Assembly: GCF_965184065.1 (NCBI RefSeq)
Contig: NZ_OZ239098.1
Direction: 5' to 3' (one strand)
DNA: 64,000 nucleotides
DNA from: Methylopumilus sp026399645
Lineage (GTDB): Bacteria; Pseudomonadota; Gammaproteobacteria; Burkholderiales; Methylophilaceae
This document shows, one piece after another, positions 27,489-36,052 of this stretch (positions within the stretch are counted from its first letter, which is position 1; each line of letters begins with the position of its first letter). The notes below the pieces were generated by a model, which saw only the letters and a list, made by a program, of their open reading frames with translations, had not been told where the DNA came from and did no database searches. The position numbers and the translations under genes are program-made.

Positions 27489-28919
27489 TCAGTTCGCCTT
27501 ATAAGCTTTGAGTGCTTTTCTTGCAAATATTTGATCGCTAAATGGATATTTAACGCCTTTAATTTCTTGATAGGTTTCATGTCCTTTTCCAGCGATAAGA
27601 ATGACATCATTTTTTTTGGCACTTTTAATTGCTTTTTGTATTGCCTTATGTCGATCAAATTCAATACGATAAGACCCTTCCATATACCTGCTAATTTCTT
27701 TAATAATTTTTCCAGGGCTTTCATTTCTTGGATTGTCTGATGTAATAAAATTAATGTCAGCTATATTAGAAGCAATTTCTGCCATATCTTTTCTTTTTCC
27801 ATTATCTCTATCTCCTCCGCACCCAAATACACATATAAGATTCCCATCAGTTTGTTTTTTAAGAGTTTGAAGCGCTTTCTTTAAAGCGTCTGGCGTATGA
27901 GCATAATCAATAAAAATCTTAGGGGTATTTTTAGACCCTAGTCTCTCCATTCTCCCTGGAACCTGGGATATTAAACTTAGCTGTTTTACAATTTTTTGTA
28001 TTGAATAGCCTGATGCTATTAATGAAGCAATAACTGCTAGTAAGTTATATACGTTAAACTCGCCTACTACTGGCGCTTTAACTTTGTATTTTTCTTTTTT
28101 ATATGCAATTTGGAAATAAGTATCCGAATTTGAATATTCAATATTGGTTGCTCTAATATCGCCACTTTTAATCCCATAACTTAAAACTTTAGTTTTATTC
28201 TTTGCAAGAAAAGTTATAAGTTTTTTCCCGTAAGGATCATCAATATTAATAACTGCAACTTTTAATGATGGGAATTTAAATAACTTCTTTTTTTCATTGA
28301 AATAATTCTTAAAGTTAAGATGGTAATCTAGATGATCTCTAGATAAATTCGTAAAAACGGCAATATCAAAAAGAATCCCATTCACTCTTCCCTGAGATAA
28401 TGCATGAGATGAAACTTCCATTACAACTGATTCTATTTTTTGATTTTTAAATTGTCTTAAAATACGATGATTTGTTATCGCGTCAGGTGTTGTATGCGGA
28501 TGAGATTTCAATTTTTTGTATCCAAATCCTAGAGTTCCTATTACTCCGGATTTTTTACCTAACAGGTTTTGTATTTCGGCTGTCCAATATGCACATGATG
28601 TTTTTCCATTAGTTCCAGTAATACCTATAGTGAGCATTTGCTTCGAGGGCTCTTTAAAAAACGAGTGGGCAATTTCACCTTCCTTATTTTTTAATTCTGC
28701 AACAGCATAGTGGTCTGTATTCCATGTTTTTTTCCAAACAAAATTTTTCTTTTCATAAAGAATTGCTTTGGCTCCTTTTTTAATAGCCGCTTCAATATAA
28801 GACCTTCCGTCATCATGTATCCCGGGATAGGCTAAAAACAAAGAATTCTTTTTTATATTTCTACTATCGTTTGATATATCAGAGAGGTGATGTCCAATTT
28901 TTTTTAATACACTCTTCAT
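27489..28919 (-). CDS. murE: UDP-MurNAc-L-alanyl-D-glutamate--meso-diaminopimelate ligase
   Basis: Third Mur ligase. The ATP loop GITGTNGKTSCAYW is near residue 97, and MEVSSHALSQGRVNG, FTNLSRDHLDYH, IDYAHTPDALKKAL and the specificity motif SDNPRNESP are seen. The DNPR sequence marks enzymes that add meso-diaminopimelate rather than lysine, so a standard Gram-negative wall is expected. Length is 476. Its ATG overlaps the ftsI stop. Confidence 0.97.
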   Translation of the reverse strand: MKSVLKKIGHHLSDISNDSRNIKKNSLFLAYPGIHDDGRSYIEAAIKKGAKAILYEKKNFVWKKTWNTDHYAVAELKNKEGEIAHSFFKEPSKQMLTIGITGTNGKTSCAYWTAEIQNLLGKKSGVIGTLGFGYKKLKSHPHTTPDAITNHRILRQFKNQKIESVVMEVSSHALSQGRVNGILFDIAVFTNLSRDHLDYHLNFKNYFNEKKKLFKFPSLKVAVINIDDPYGKKLITFLAKNKTKVLSYGIKSGDIRATNIEYSNSDTYFQIAYKKEKYKVKAPVVGEFNVYNLLAVIASLIASGYSIQKIVKQLSLISQVPGRMERLGSKNTPKIFIDYAHTPDALKKALQTLKKQTDGNLICVFGCGGDRDNGKRKDMAEIASNIADINFITSDNPRNESPGKIIKEISRYMEGSYRIEFDRHKAIQKAIKSAKKNDVILIAGKGHETYQEIKGVKYPFSDQIFARKALKAYKAN

Positions 28920-30661
28920 ATCGTTTCTTTAGAGTCTTTATTATCTTGCGGCATAAACTTATTTTTAGTTTTTATGTCTTGAGGAATTTTTAATATCTTC
29001 ATGACGTCAGCCATTACACTGCTAAAAACTGGTGCTGCTACCGCTCCACCGTAATGACTTCCAAGACTTGGTTCATCTATCATTACTGCCATAATAATTC
29101 TTGGATTTGAAACTGGAGCAAGACCTACAAATGAACCTATATTTTTATTTTTTTCATAAACTCCATTTGCTCCAATCTTCTCAGCAGTTCCTGTTTTGCC
29201 TGCAACTCTATAACCTATAATCTTTGCATTCCCTCCAGTACCTTCCTCAACAACTTGCTCCATCATTTCGACCATTGTTTTGGCTGTTTGCTTTGAAAAT
29301 ACTTTAGTACCCATAGGAATTTCATCTTTTTTGAATAATGTAACCGGCTTCATTTCTCCGTCATTAGCGAAAACTGTATACGATTGAGCCAATTGAAGAA
29401 GGGTTAAATTAATCCCATGTCCGAAAGATATGGTTGCCTGATCTAGTTTCCCCCAATTTTTATAATCACGAAGTCTTCCAGATGCTTCTCCCGGAAATCC
29501 AGCCCCTGTTTGCATTCCAAATCCTACTTTATTTAAGGTAGACCATAAATTCTTGGGTGTTTGCATCAATCCAATTCTTGCTGCACCTACATTTGAAGAT
29601 TTTGCAATCACTTCTGAGACTGTCATAAAAGGTTTACTTCCATCAGCATGTGCATCATGAATTGTTGCTGATCCAATTTTCATCAATCCTGATGAAATTT
29701 CCACCAATGAACTTGAATTCAGGATTCCAGCATCCAATGCTGAAGATACAGTAAATGGCTTGATCGTAGATCCAGGCTCAAATACATCCGTCACTGCTCG
29801 ATTCCTTGTAGGGCCGCCGCCTTCCCTAAAATTGTTGGGGTTATACGAAGGAAGATTCGCCATAGCCAGTACCTCTCCCGTTTTTGCATCGAGCACAATA
29901 GCCGAGCCTGCTTTAGCTTTATGAATATCAATTGATTTGGCTAATTCTCTATACGTTAAATATTGAATTCTTGCATCAATTGAAAGTTTTATGTCATGAC
30001 CATCTTGAGGTAGTCTCACTTCCTGGAGATCATCAACAATCTTGCCAGCACGGTCTTTAATCACTTTTTTACTGCCGAGCTTACCGGAAAGAAACTTATT
30101 TTGAGAAAGCTCAATACCTTCTTGTCCTATATTATCAAGATTAGTAAACCCAACTAAATTAGCTGCGATATCAGCGGCTGGATAAAATCTCTTAAACTCT
30201 TTCTGAAAAAATACTCCAGGTATTTTCAGCGCTTGTAATCTTCTTGCATCTTCAGGCGAGATTTGTCTTTTGAGATATATAAATTCTTTTTTATTGTTTA
30301 GTAATTTTTGATCAACTTCATATGCACTTAACTTAAGAATATCTTCTAGTTCTAATTTTTGATCTTTTGTTATTTTCACATTTGGTGGGTTTACCCAAAC
30401 TGACTCTACCGGACTGCTGATCGCTAAGATATCTCCATTCCTATCGGTAATTTTCCCCCTATCTGCGTAAAGAGAAATTACCCTAGTACTTGTAGCATTT
30501 CCTTTCGATTGTAAAAATTTTTTATCTAGGCTTTGTAAATAGAATGCTCTCAATATAAGCGTTACGAATCCAGCTAAAAATAGAAGTAAAATTAATCTTC
30601 TTCGAATACCCGAGAGCTCAAAAAATGTTTTCTCGACTTTATTGTTGATAAATAAACTCAA
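28916..30661 (-). CDS. ftsI: Peptidoglycan transpeptidase FtsI (PBP3)
   Basis: Division-specific penicillin-binding protein that cross-links septal wall. One N-terminal membrane helix (residues 22-41) is followed by a dimerisation domain and a transpeptidase domain. The active-site Ser298 is in EPGSTIKPF, the SxN motif in KSSNVGAARIG and the KTG motif in VAGKTGTAEK. Length 581 is usual. The start is TTG overlapping the ftsL stop (TTGA), and no ATG precedes the membrane helix, so a coupled non-ATG start is favoured. Confidence 0.95.
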   Translation of the reverse strand: MSLFINNKVEKTFFELSGIRRRLILLLFLAGFVTLILRAFYLQSLDKKFLQSKGNATSTRVISLYADRGKITDRNGDILAISSPVESVWVNPPNVKITKDQKLELEDILKLSAYEVDQKLLNNKKEFIYLKRQISPEDARRLQALKIPGVFFQKEFKRFYPAADIAANLVGFTNLDNIGQEGIELSQNKFLSGKLGSKKVIKDRAGKIVDDLQEVRLPQDGHDIKLSIDARIQYLTYRELAKSIDIHKAKAGSAIVLDAKTGEVLAMANLPSYNPNNFREGGGPTRNRAVTDVFEPGSTIKPFTVSSALDAGILNSSSLVEISSGLMKIGSATIHDAHADGSKPFMTVSEVIAKSSNVGAARIGLMQTPKNLWSTLNKVGFGMQTGAGFPGEASGRLRDYKNWGKLDQATISFGHGINLTLLQLAQSYTVFANDGEMKPVTLFKKDEIPMGTKVFSKQTAKTMVEMMEQVVEEGTGGNAKIIGYRVAGKTGTAEKIGANGVYEKNKNIGSFVGLAPVSNPRIIMAVMIDEPSLGSHYGGAVAAPVFSSVMADVMKILKIPQDIKTKNKFMPQDNKDSKETI

Positions 30662-30921
30662 GGCCGCTCCAACAAAATAATTTTTTTAGGTTCAGGAGTT
30701 TTCATCTTTAATAATTTTTTTGCGACTTCTTCGATTCTTCCATGCATTGCCCAAGTGCTTTGCTCAAGCTGCAATTGGCTATACTCAGAGTTTAGCTTTT
30801 GGCTAATCTCTTTTTGTTGGTCAAGTTCAAAATAAAGCTTTCTTGATTGGTGCTGTGAGTTTATTTTTGCAAGCGCCATAATTAGGATTACAAAGAATAA
30901 AATGAAATTTACTTTTGTCAT
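30658..30921 (-). CDS. ftsL: Cell division protein FtsL
   Basis: Small bitopic protein of 87 residues. A hydrophobic helix at residues 4-18 is followed by a predicted coiled coil with leucines at heptad-like spacing (QQKEISQKLNSEYSQLQLEQ). It joins FtsQ and FtsB in activating FtsWI. Sequence similarity in the family is low, so the call rests on the layout, size and position between rsmH and ftsI. It abuts the rsmH stop with no gap. Confidence 0.92.
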   Translation of the reverse strand: MTKVNFILFFVILIMALAKINSQHQSRKLYFELDQQKEISQKLNSEYSQLQLEQSTWAMHGRIEEVAKKLLKMKTPEPKKIILLERP

Positions 30922-31872
30922 CTAATGCGCAGTCCTTTCAGCAACTCGCATAATTCCACTTCTTGCTCTTGGATTACGTTTTACTTCAGCCTCACTCGGC
31001 CTTATAGGTTTTGTCACAATATTCAACCGAGGTTTTGGTAACTCATCACTTCTAATAGGAAAATTAGAGGGCAAAGTATCTCTATTTTTCTCATCGTTAA
31101 TAAATTGCTTCACGATTCTGTCTTCGAGCGAATGGAAACTAATCGCTACCAAGATTCCGTCTGTTTTTAATAGCTTTAAAATTTTAGGCAACACTTCTTT
31201 CAACTCTTCCAGTTCTCGATTTATATAAATTCTTAATGCTTGAAATGTTCTTGTTGAAGGGTCTTGTCCAATTTCTTTTTTGGGCATATGGTCTGCGACA
31301 ATTTTTGCAAGTTGTTTTGTCGTTTCAATCAAACCTACTTCATCTCTCTCTTTAATAATCGCAGTAGAAATTCTTCGTGCGAATTTTTCTTCGCCATATT
31401 CTTTTAAAATTTTTTCTAATTCTTTTTGTTCAATTTTTTTTAAAAGCTCAGCCGCTGTCATCCCTTTTGATTGGTCCATACGCATGTCGAGGTAAGCATC
31501 AAATCTAAAACTAAAACCACGATCACCCTCATCAATTTGTGGTGATGAAATACCCAAATCAAGCAGTACACCATCTACTTTTGAAATGCCTTTTGCCTCT
31601 AATACTTCATCGATTTCAGAAAAATGCGCGCGCACAATTTCAAATCTCGTATCTTTAATTTTCAAACCTTCTTCATGCGCAGATTTATCTCGATCAATTG
31701 CAATTAATCTGCCTTCTTGGTTTAATTTTTCTAAAATTAACTTACTATGCCCACCACGCCCAAAGGTGCAATCCACATAGACGCCATCTTTTTTTAAAAC
31801 TAAATACTCAACTGCTTCGCTTAAAAGAACAGTAATGTGCTCATGATTAAAATTAGGTTGCGCTTGATTCAT
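30922..31872 (-). CDS. rsmH: 16S rRNA (cytosine-1402-N4)-methyltransferase
   Basis: SAM-dependent methyltransferase acting on C1402 of 16S rRNA. HITVLLSEAVEYL, YVDCTFGRGGHSKLIL (SAM loop), VLLDLGISSPQIDEGDRGFSF, SFHSLEDRIVKQF and the end NPRARSGIMRVAER are all family hallmarks. Length 316 is normal. Second gene of the dcw cluster, 24 bases after mraZ. Confidence 0.97.
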   Translation of the reverse strand: MNQAQPNFNHEHITVLLSEAVEYLVLKKDGVYVDCTFGRGGHSKLILEKLNQEGRLIAIDRDKSAHEEGLKIKDTRFEIVRAHFSEIDEVLEAKGISKVDGVLLDLGISSPQIDEGDRGFSFRFDAYLDMRMDQSKGMTAAELLKKIEQKELEKILKEYGEEKFARRISTAIIKERDEVGLIETTKQLAKIVADHMPKKEIGQDPSTRTFQALRIYINRELEELKEVLPKILKLLKTDGILVAISFHSLEDRIVKQFINDEKNRDTLPSNFPIRSDELPKPRLNIVTKPIRPSEAEVKRNPRARSGIMRVAERTAH

Positions 31873-31896
31873 GAGGCATTAAATTAAATTGCATCG

Positions 31897-32343
31897 TTAA
31901 AGAGAGAATCCTTCTAGCTCAATTGGCATAGTTGAAGCTTCTTGTTTTGTAGCATTCTGCATTTGTTGATCCCAAGCTTCTTTATCCCAAAGTTCAAAAT
32001 GACTTCCCTGTCCCACTAACATGGCTTGCTTATCTACCTTTGCAAATTCTCTTAATTCTTGAGATAGGAGTAATCGGCCTGCTGTATCTAGAGATATGTC
32101 TTCTGCATAACCCACGAGTAATCTTTGTAATGCACTCGATTTTTTATCAAAACTTGAAAGTGCCATGATCTTGGACTGAATAGGCTCCCAAGCCATTTGG
32201 GGATAAATGAGTAAACATCCATGGGGGTGAGCTGTAATGACTAAATCGCCTGAAGATTGGGTGAGCAAATCCTCTCTATGCTTTGTCGGCATAGCTATTC
32301 TGCCTTTAGCATCAATATTCAAGAGATTAGCGCCTCTAAACAT
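31897..32343 (-). CDS. mraZ: Transcriptional regulator MraZ
   Basis: AbrB-like DNA-binding protein that controls the division and cell-wall cluster. Two copies of the MraZ half-domain are seen: FRGANLLNIDAKGRIAMPTKHRE at the start and ISLDTAGRLLLSQELREFA in the second half. Length 148 is typical. It is the first gene of the cluster and lies just downstream of three GTGG repeats at ten-base intervals, the kind of site MraZ binds, so autoregulation is likely. Confidence 0.96.
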   Translation of the reverse strand: MFRGANLLNIDAKGRIAMPTKHREDLLTQSSGDLVITAHPHGCLLIYPQMAWEPIQSKIMALSSFDKKSSALQRLLVGYAEDISLDTAGRLLLSQELREFAKVDKQAMLVGQGSHFELWDKEAWDQQMQNATKQEASTMPIELEGFSL

Positions 32344-32375
32344 AATTCCCGACCTAGTTATTTAATTCAAAAAAA

Positions 32376-32441
32376 GTGGGAAATTACTAAATACCCTTAG
32401 TTCTACTTAGAAATTTCCCACAAAAAACCACTTTTTTCCAC
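32376..32441 (-). promoter_or_regulatory. MraZ-type operator: GTGG repeats and flanking inverted repeat
   Basis: Read on the minus strand, GTGG occurs three times with an exact ten-base period (plus-strand CCAC at 32418, 32428 and 32438). In E. coli MraZ binds three TGGG-type repeats with the same period. The copy nearest mraZ also forms one arm of a perfect inverted repeat, AATTTCCCAC (32412-32421) with GTGGGAAATT (32376-32385), separated by 26 bases. No promoter hexamers could be fixed with confidence. Confidence 0.8.
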
Positions 32442-32460
32442 TAATGACACTATAGATAAT

Positions 32461-32487
32461 AAAAAAGAGCTCTGCAAGCTCTTTTTT
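32461..32487. terminator. Intrinsic terminator, probably of rnpB
   Basis: AAAAAAGAGCT (32461-32471) and AGCTCTTTTTT (32477-32487) form an 11-bp stem with a 5-base loop and T runs on either strand. It lies about 65 bases beyond the mature 3' end of the RNase P RNA, between it and the mraZ operator. Confidence 0.85.
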
Positions 32488-32551
32488 GAAGGTTTTTTCA
32501 TATATGACAAGGGTTTGGACGGATAAAACTAGAAGATTTTTAAGAAAAAGT

Positions 32552-32839
32552 TGAAGCCAACCGATAAGCCGGGTTCTGTCGTGGACAGTCATTCATCTAG
32601 GCACATGATTGCTCATGCACTCAAGCAGTCTACCCGGTAGCAACACGAGCCGTGCTATTACTACCCTATTTGACTTTGCTCCGAGTGGAGGTTACCGCGT
32701 TTCACCGTAACTAAATACGCTCGTCTCTGTGGCCCTATTCCTCGTTTCGCAACGTACGGCCGTTAGCCGTCACTCCGCTCTGTGGAGCCCGGACTTTCCT
32801 CTCCTTGAGTTAACAAGCAGCGACTGTCTAGTCAGCTTC
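32552..32839 (-). ncRNA. rnpB: RNase P RNA, compact type A
   Basis: Catalytic RNA that matures tRNA 5' ends. On the minus strand it begins GAAGCTGACTAGACAGTCGC and contains GAGGAAAGTCCGGGCTCC, CTCGGAGCAAAGTCAAATAGG, GTAGACTGCTTGAG, and CTAGATGAATGACTGTCC. It ends with the universal ACAGAACCCGGCTTATCGG followed by GTTGGCTTC, which pairs with the 5' end. The length is about 288 bases against 377 in E. coli. The part between GGTGAAA and GGTAACCTCC is very short, so the P13/P14 region seems lost and P3 and P12 reduced. Ends are set by P1 pairing and may be off by a few bases. Confidence 0.97.
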
Positions 32840-32921
32840 ATATGAATTTTAACACACCTATGAAATGCCACTTTTTGATGCATTTAATATCTCCAGTACA
32901 ACCTATATTTTTGCTGTTTAA

Positions 32922-32980
32922 AGTTTACAAAAAGTCATGGGTGCATTGCTAACAAGGTATTGCAACTGGACTAGTAAACT
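32922..32980. repeat. Nested inverted repeat upstream of the XRE gene
   Basis: AGTTTAC (32922-32928) pairs with GTAAACT (32974-32980). Inside it AGTC (32933-32936) pairs with GACT (32969-32972), and TGCA (32942-32945) with TGCA (32961-32964). The element ends 43 bases before the XRE start codon. It may be a leader RNA fold or an operator. The remaining part of 32840-33023 should hold the rnpB promoter on the minus strand, which I could not fix. Confidence 0.35.
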
Positions 32981-33023
32981 ATAGATGGAAGACGGCTTTT
33001 GGATAGTCATTTAAGATTTTGCT

Positions 33024-33254
33024 ATGACAACAAAAACAAAAGCTTTCGGCCGGGCCTTAAAAAAAATCCGTGTTAGAAAAAAATTAACTCAAGAGAGTCT
33101 ATCCCTTCAAGCTGATCTAGCAAGAGTTTATATATCTGAACTCGAATATGGGAAAAAAACACCTTCCATTGAAACTGTATTTAAAATATCCAAGGCTTTG
33201 AATATCAAATGCTCTAAGTTAATGGATTTAACTGAAGAAGAATTCCATAACTAA
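33024..33254 (+). CDS. XRE-family helix-turn-helix regulator
   Basis: A 76-residue DNA-binding protein made almost entirely of one Cro/C1-type HTH domain. The recognition part is LTQESLSLQADLARVYISELEYGKKTPSIETVFKISKAL, which fits the XRE pattern closely. No dimerisation or ligand domain follows. It sits alone between rnpB and the convergent pyrC. Such orphan XRE proteins can regulate their own gene or a distant one; its target is unknown. Its start is an ATG with no strong ribosome site. Confidence 0.88.
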   Translation: MTTKTKAFGRALKKIRVRKKLTQESLSLQADLARVYISELEYGKKTPSIETVFKISKALNIKCSKLMDLTEEEFHN

Positions 33255-33267
33255 TCAAACTTTTCTA

Positions 33268-34302
33268 TTACATTAAACGCCAAGCAACTTTTCTTCCAGC
33301 ATATAGCGGAACAATAGCTTCATCACCTACAGTAATTTTTTCAGGAACAACCCAATCCTCTTTAACAAGATTGATTGATGATTTATTTCTTTCTAGCCCA
33401 TAGAAATCTGCACCATAGAAACTTGCAAAACCTTCTAGTTTATCCAGCGCATTAAGCTCATCAAAAACGGCAGCATAAAGCTCAATGGCGCTTGTTGCAG
33501 AAAAAATACCTGCACAACCACAAGCATTTTCTTTTGTTGATTTTAAGTGAGGCGCGCTGTCGGTACCTAAAAAGAATTTCGTATTGCTCGATGACACTGC
33601 ATTTAAAAGCGCTTGTCGATGGGTCTCTCTTTTTAAAATGGGAAGGCAATAATGGTGAGGATTGATGCCGCCTATAAACATATGATTTCTGTTTAATAAA
33701 AGATGTTGTGGTGTAATCGTTGCTGCCACTTTTTTGGAAGTACTTAAAATAAAGTCGGCAGCATCTTTTGTGGTGATGTGTTCCAACACAATTCTCAAAT
33801 TAGGAAATGTTTTATGTAGCTTTGATAAATGTTGATCAATGAATACTTTTTCACGATCAAAAATATCAACTGCTGAATCGACCACTTCGCCATGGAGTAA
33901 AAGTGGTACATCTAATTTTTCCATGAGTTCAAAAATATCGTAACGATCATCAATGTTTTTAACGCCAGAATCTGAATTAGTTGTGGCACCGGCTGGGTAA
34001 TATTTAATCCCTACAATGTTTTGATGCTCAGGGATCTTTTCAATTTCTTGAAGCGAGGTTTTATCTGTGAGATATAAAGTCATGAGTGGCTGAAAGTGGG
34101 TATCACTTTTTAAAGCCTTTTTAATTCTTGATTCATATTGAATCGCTTGATCTACAGTCGTAATTGGTGGTTTTAAATTCGGCATCACGAGTGCTCTTGC
34201 AAATTGCTTTGCGGTATAAGGCACAACGGACGCCATAAGTGCATCATCTCTTAAGTGCACATGAAAATCATCCGGAGTAGTAATCGTTAAAGTTTTAGTC
34301 AT
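33268..34302 (-). CDS. pyrC: Dihydroorotase (class II, E. coli type)
   Basis: Zinc amidohydrolase closing the ring in pyrimidine synthesis. The metal ligands are in DDFHVHLRDD near residue 12, the carboxylated lysine is in GIKYYPAGATTNSDSGV, and further ligands are in LLLHGEV, VLEHITTKDA and FLGTDSAPH. Length 344 matches the short class II type. Its start overlaps the end of rsmI by 8 bases. Confidence 0.97.
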   Translation of the reverse strand: MTKTLTITTPDDFHVHLRDDALMASVVPYTAKQFARALVMPNLKPPITTVDQAIQYESRIKKALKSDTHFQPLMTLYLTDKTSLQEIEKIPEHQNIVGIKYYPAGATTNSDSGVKNIDDRYDIFELMEKLDVPLLLHGEVVDSAVDIFDREKVFIDQHLSKLHKTFPNLRIVLEHITTKDAADFILSTSKKVAATITPQHLLLNRNHMFIGGINPHHYCLPILKRETHRQALLNAVSSSNTKFFLGTDSAPHLKSTKENACGCAGIFSATSAIELYAAVFDELNALDKLEGFASFYGADFYGLERNKSSINLVKEDWVVPEKITVGDEAIVPLYAGRKVAWRLM

Positions 34303-35140
34303 CTTTTTTTATTTTCAAAGCTTCATCATATAAAGAATTTTTGTTGATACTTAATATTTCTACACCTAATTTCACAGCTGCATTGGTTGGCATATGCTTG
34401 AGTAATATTTTTAATATTCTATGCTGATCTTCGCTCAGTAATTCATTTTTTTCATGATGCATAGGAGATACTAAAATCACAAATTCACCTTTTTGAAAAT
34501 TACTATCACTTTCAATAATCTCTCTAACCTTTGAAACTTCACCTCGGTAAATGCTTTCGAAAGTTTTGGTGAGTTCTCGTGCCACTACAATATGATGTTT
34601 GTCCCCAAAAAAATCAGCCATATCATTCAAAGTTTTGATGATGCGGTGCGGTGCTTCATAAAAAAGTATAGGGCATGATTGCGTTTGAAGATTTTCAAAC
34701 GCCTTAATTCTTTGACTACTCGTCGTCGGCAAAAATCCGTAAAAATGAAAGCTTGTATGTTCCATCCCTGAAACTGAATAAGCTGCTGTGACCGCAGAAA
34801 CCCCTGGAATAGGCACGACCTCAAAACCCGCAGCTGCTACCTCTTTGACAATAAGACCTCCAGGATCGCTAATATTAGGGGTACCTGCATCTGATACCAA
34901 CGCAATATGTTTGCCGCCTTTTAAATATTCAATGATTTTTTGTGCGGAAGCTTTTTCGTTATGCTGATGAACTGCAAACTGTTTTTTTTCAATGGAGAAA
35001 TGAGACAAAAGGCCTTGGGTATGTCTTGTATCTTCTGAAGCAATCAGATCTACTGATTTGAAAGTTTCAAGCGCTCTAAAAGTAATATCATTTAAATTGC
35101 CTATAGGAGTTGCTACTACATACAATATTCCACTTATCAT
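34295..35140 (-). CDS. rsmI: 16S rRNA (cytidine-1402-2'-O)-methyltransferase
   Basis: Methylates the ribose of C1402, the same nucleotide that RsmH modifies. The tetrapyrrole-methylase-like fold shows LYVVATPIGNLNDITFRAL, ASEDTRHTQGLL, VSDAGTPNISDPG, VVPIPGVSAVTAAYSVSGM and FYEAPHRI. I prefer the ATG at 35140 to the TTG one codon upstream. Length is 281. In many proteobacteria lpoA, yraN and diaA lie next to it before dolP; here dolP is directly divergent. Confidence 0.96.
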   Translation of the reverse strand: MISGILYVVATPIGNLNDITFRALETFKSVDLIASEDTRHTQGLLSHFSIEKKQFAVHQHNEKASAQKIIEYLKGGKHIALVSDAGTPNISDPGGLIVKEVAAAGFEVVPIPGVSAVTAAYSVSGMEHTSFHFYGFLPTTSSQRIKAFENLQTQSCPILFYEAPHRIIKTLNDMADFFGDKHHIVVARELTKTFESIYRGEVSKVREIIESDSNFQKGEFVILVSPMHHEKNELLSEDQHRILKILLKHMPTNAAVKLGVEILSINKNSLYDEALKIKKDD

Positions 35141-35263
35141 CAACGGCCCAATTTTTTTTAATCACTTAAAGCTCTTTTAAGTGCTTACTCAAATGGTCTT
35201 TAAAAGAGATATAATCATTTTGTCATATATCAATGCTAAGTTAATAAAACTTTAGAGGAAAAC

Positions 35264-35833
35264 ATGCTTAAACATCTCAAAATATTTCTTATTTCATTTG
35301 TCTTACTGCAACTCTTAGGATGCCCTGCTGCCATTATTGGCGGAGGCGCTATAGGTATTGATACTGTTGCGGATCGAAGGACACCTGGTGTCATTCTTGA
35401 AGATTCTAATATTGAATTAAAAGCTTTTGCTGGCATTCAAAAACTCAAAGGTGAGATTCATACTAATGTCACAAGTTATAACGCGCATGTACTTGTATTA
35501 GGTCAAGTTCCAAGCGAGGAAATTAAATCAACTATTACCGATCAGATTAAAGCGTTAGCTAACGTCAAATCCGTGATGAATGACCTCACGATTGAGCCTG
35601 TAAATTCATTATCAGCAAGAGCTGAAGATACTTTAATTACCTCCAGTGTGAAGGCACGTTTTTTCAAAGAAAATAAGGTTTCGCCTTTTTTCGTCAAAGT
35701 CATAACTGAAAATAAGGTGGTCTACCTTATGGGTATTTTGAACGAAAAAGAGGCCAAAGAAGCTGAAGAGATTGCCAAAAATACAAATAGAGTCGCAAAA
35801 GTAGTGAAGCTTTTTGAATATATCAAAAACTAG
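35264..35833 (+). CDS. dolP: Outer-membrane BON-domain lipoprotein DolP
   Basis: Lipoprotein with two BON domains that supports outer-membrane integrity. The signal peptide ends in the lipobox LLGC with Cys20 as the lipidated residue. The first BON domain covers about residues 45-112 (NVTSYNAHVLVLGQVPSEE) and the second 118-188 (ITSSVKARF, VVYLMGILNEKEAKEAEEIA). Length 189 and layout match E. coli DolP (YraP). AGAGGA lies upstream of the ATG. It is divergent from rsmI, the usual neighbourhood of dolP. Confidence 0.9.
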   Translation: MLKHLKIFLISFVLLQLLGCPAAIIGGGAIGIDTVADRRTPGVILEDSNIELKAFAGIQKLKGEIHTNVTSYNAHVLVLGQVPSEEIKSTITDQIKALANVKSVMNDLTIEPVNSLSARAEDTLITSSVKARFFKENKVSPFFVKVITENKVVYLMGILNEKEAKEAEEIAKNTNRVAKVVKLFEYIKN

Positions 35834-35917
35834 ATTAAGTATTTCCTTCTTAAGTTATTGAAAATAAAAGACTATTAAATAGCTCGAGACTATCTTAACC
35901 GTGGCCTTACACGCCAT

Positions 35918-35945
35918 TTGATTTAATTAAAGATGTTGTTATAAT
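35918..35945 (+). promoter_or_regulatory. Sigma-70 type promoter for trxA-rho
   Basis: TTGATT (35918-35923), 16 bases, then a perfect TATAAT (35940-35945). It lies about 107 bases before the trxA ATG, giving a leader of roughly 100 bases with no other feature seen. The rest of 35834-36052 shows nothing I can support. Confidence 0.65.
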
Positions 35946-36052
35946 GTTTTTCACAGTTTTTTCAAAATATTCAAGTTAGTTCTAAATCCCAAAATAAATT
36001 GCCCGTAACACTAGCTAGCTTAATTACAGAATTAATCCATTAAAAGGTCATT

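Noticed and set aside
27479..27724. An 81-codon frame on the same strand inside the 3' end of murE
   Set aside because: It is a +1-frame shadow of murE, which is complete in its own frame, and there is no sign of a frameshift.
32407..32592. A 61-codon minus-strand frame downstream of rnpB
   Set aside because: It overlaps the 3' end of the RNase P RNA, the terminator hairpin and the mraZ operator; its translation has no recognisable domain.
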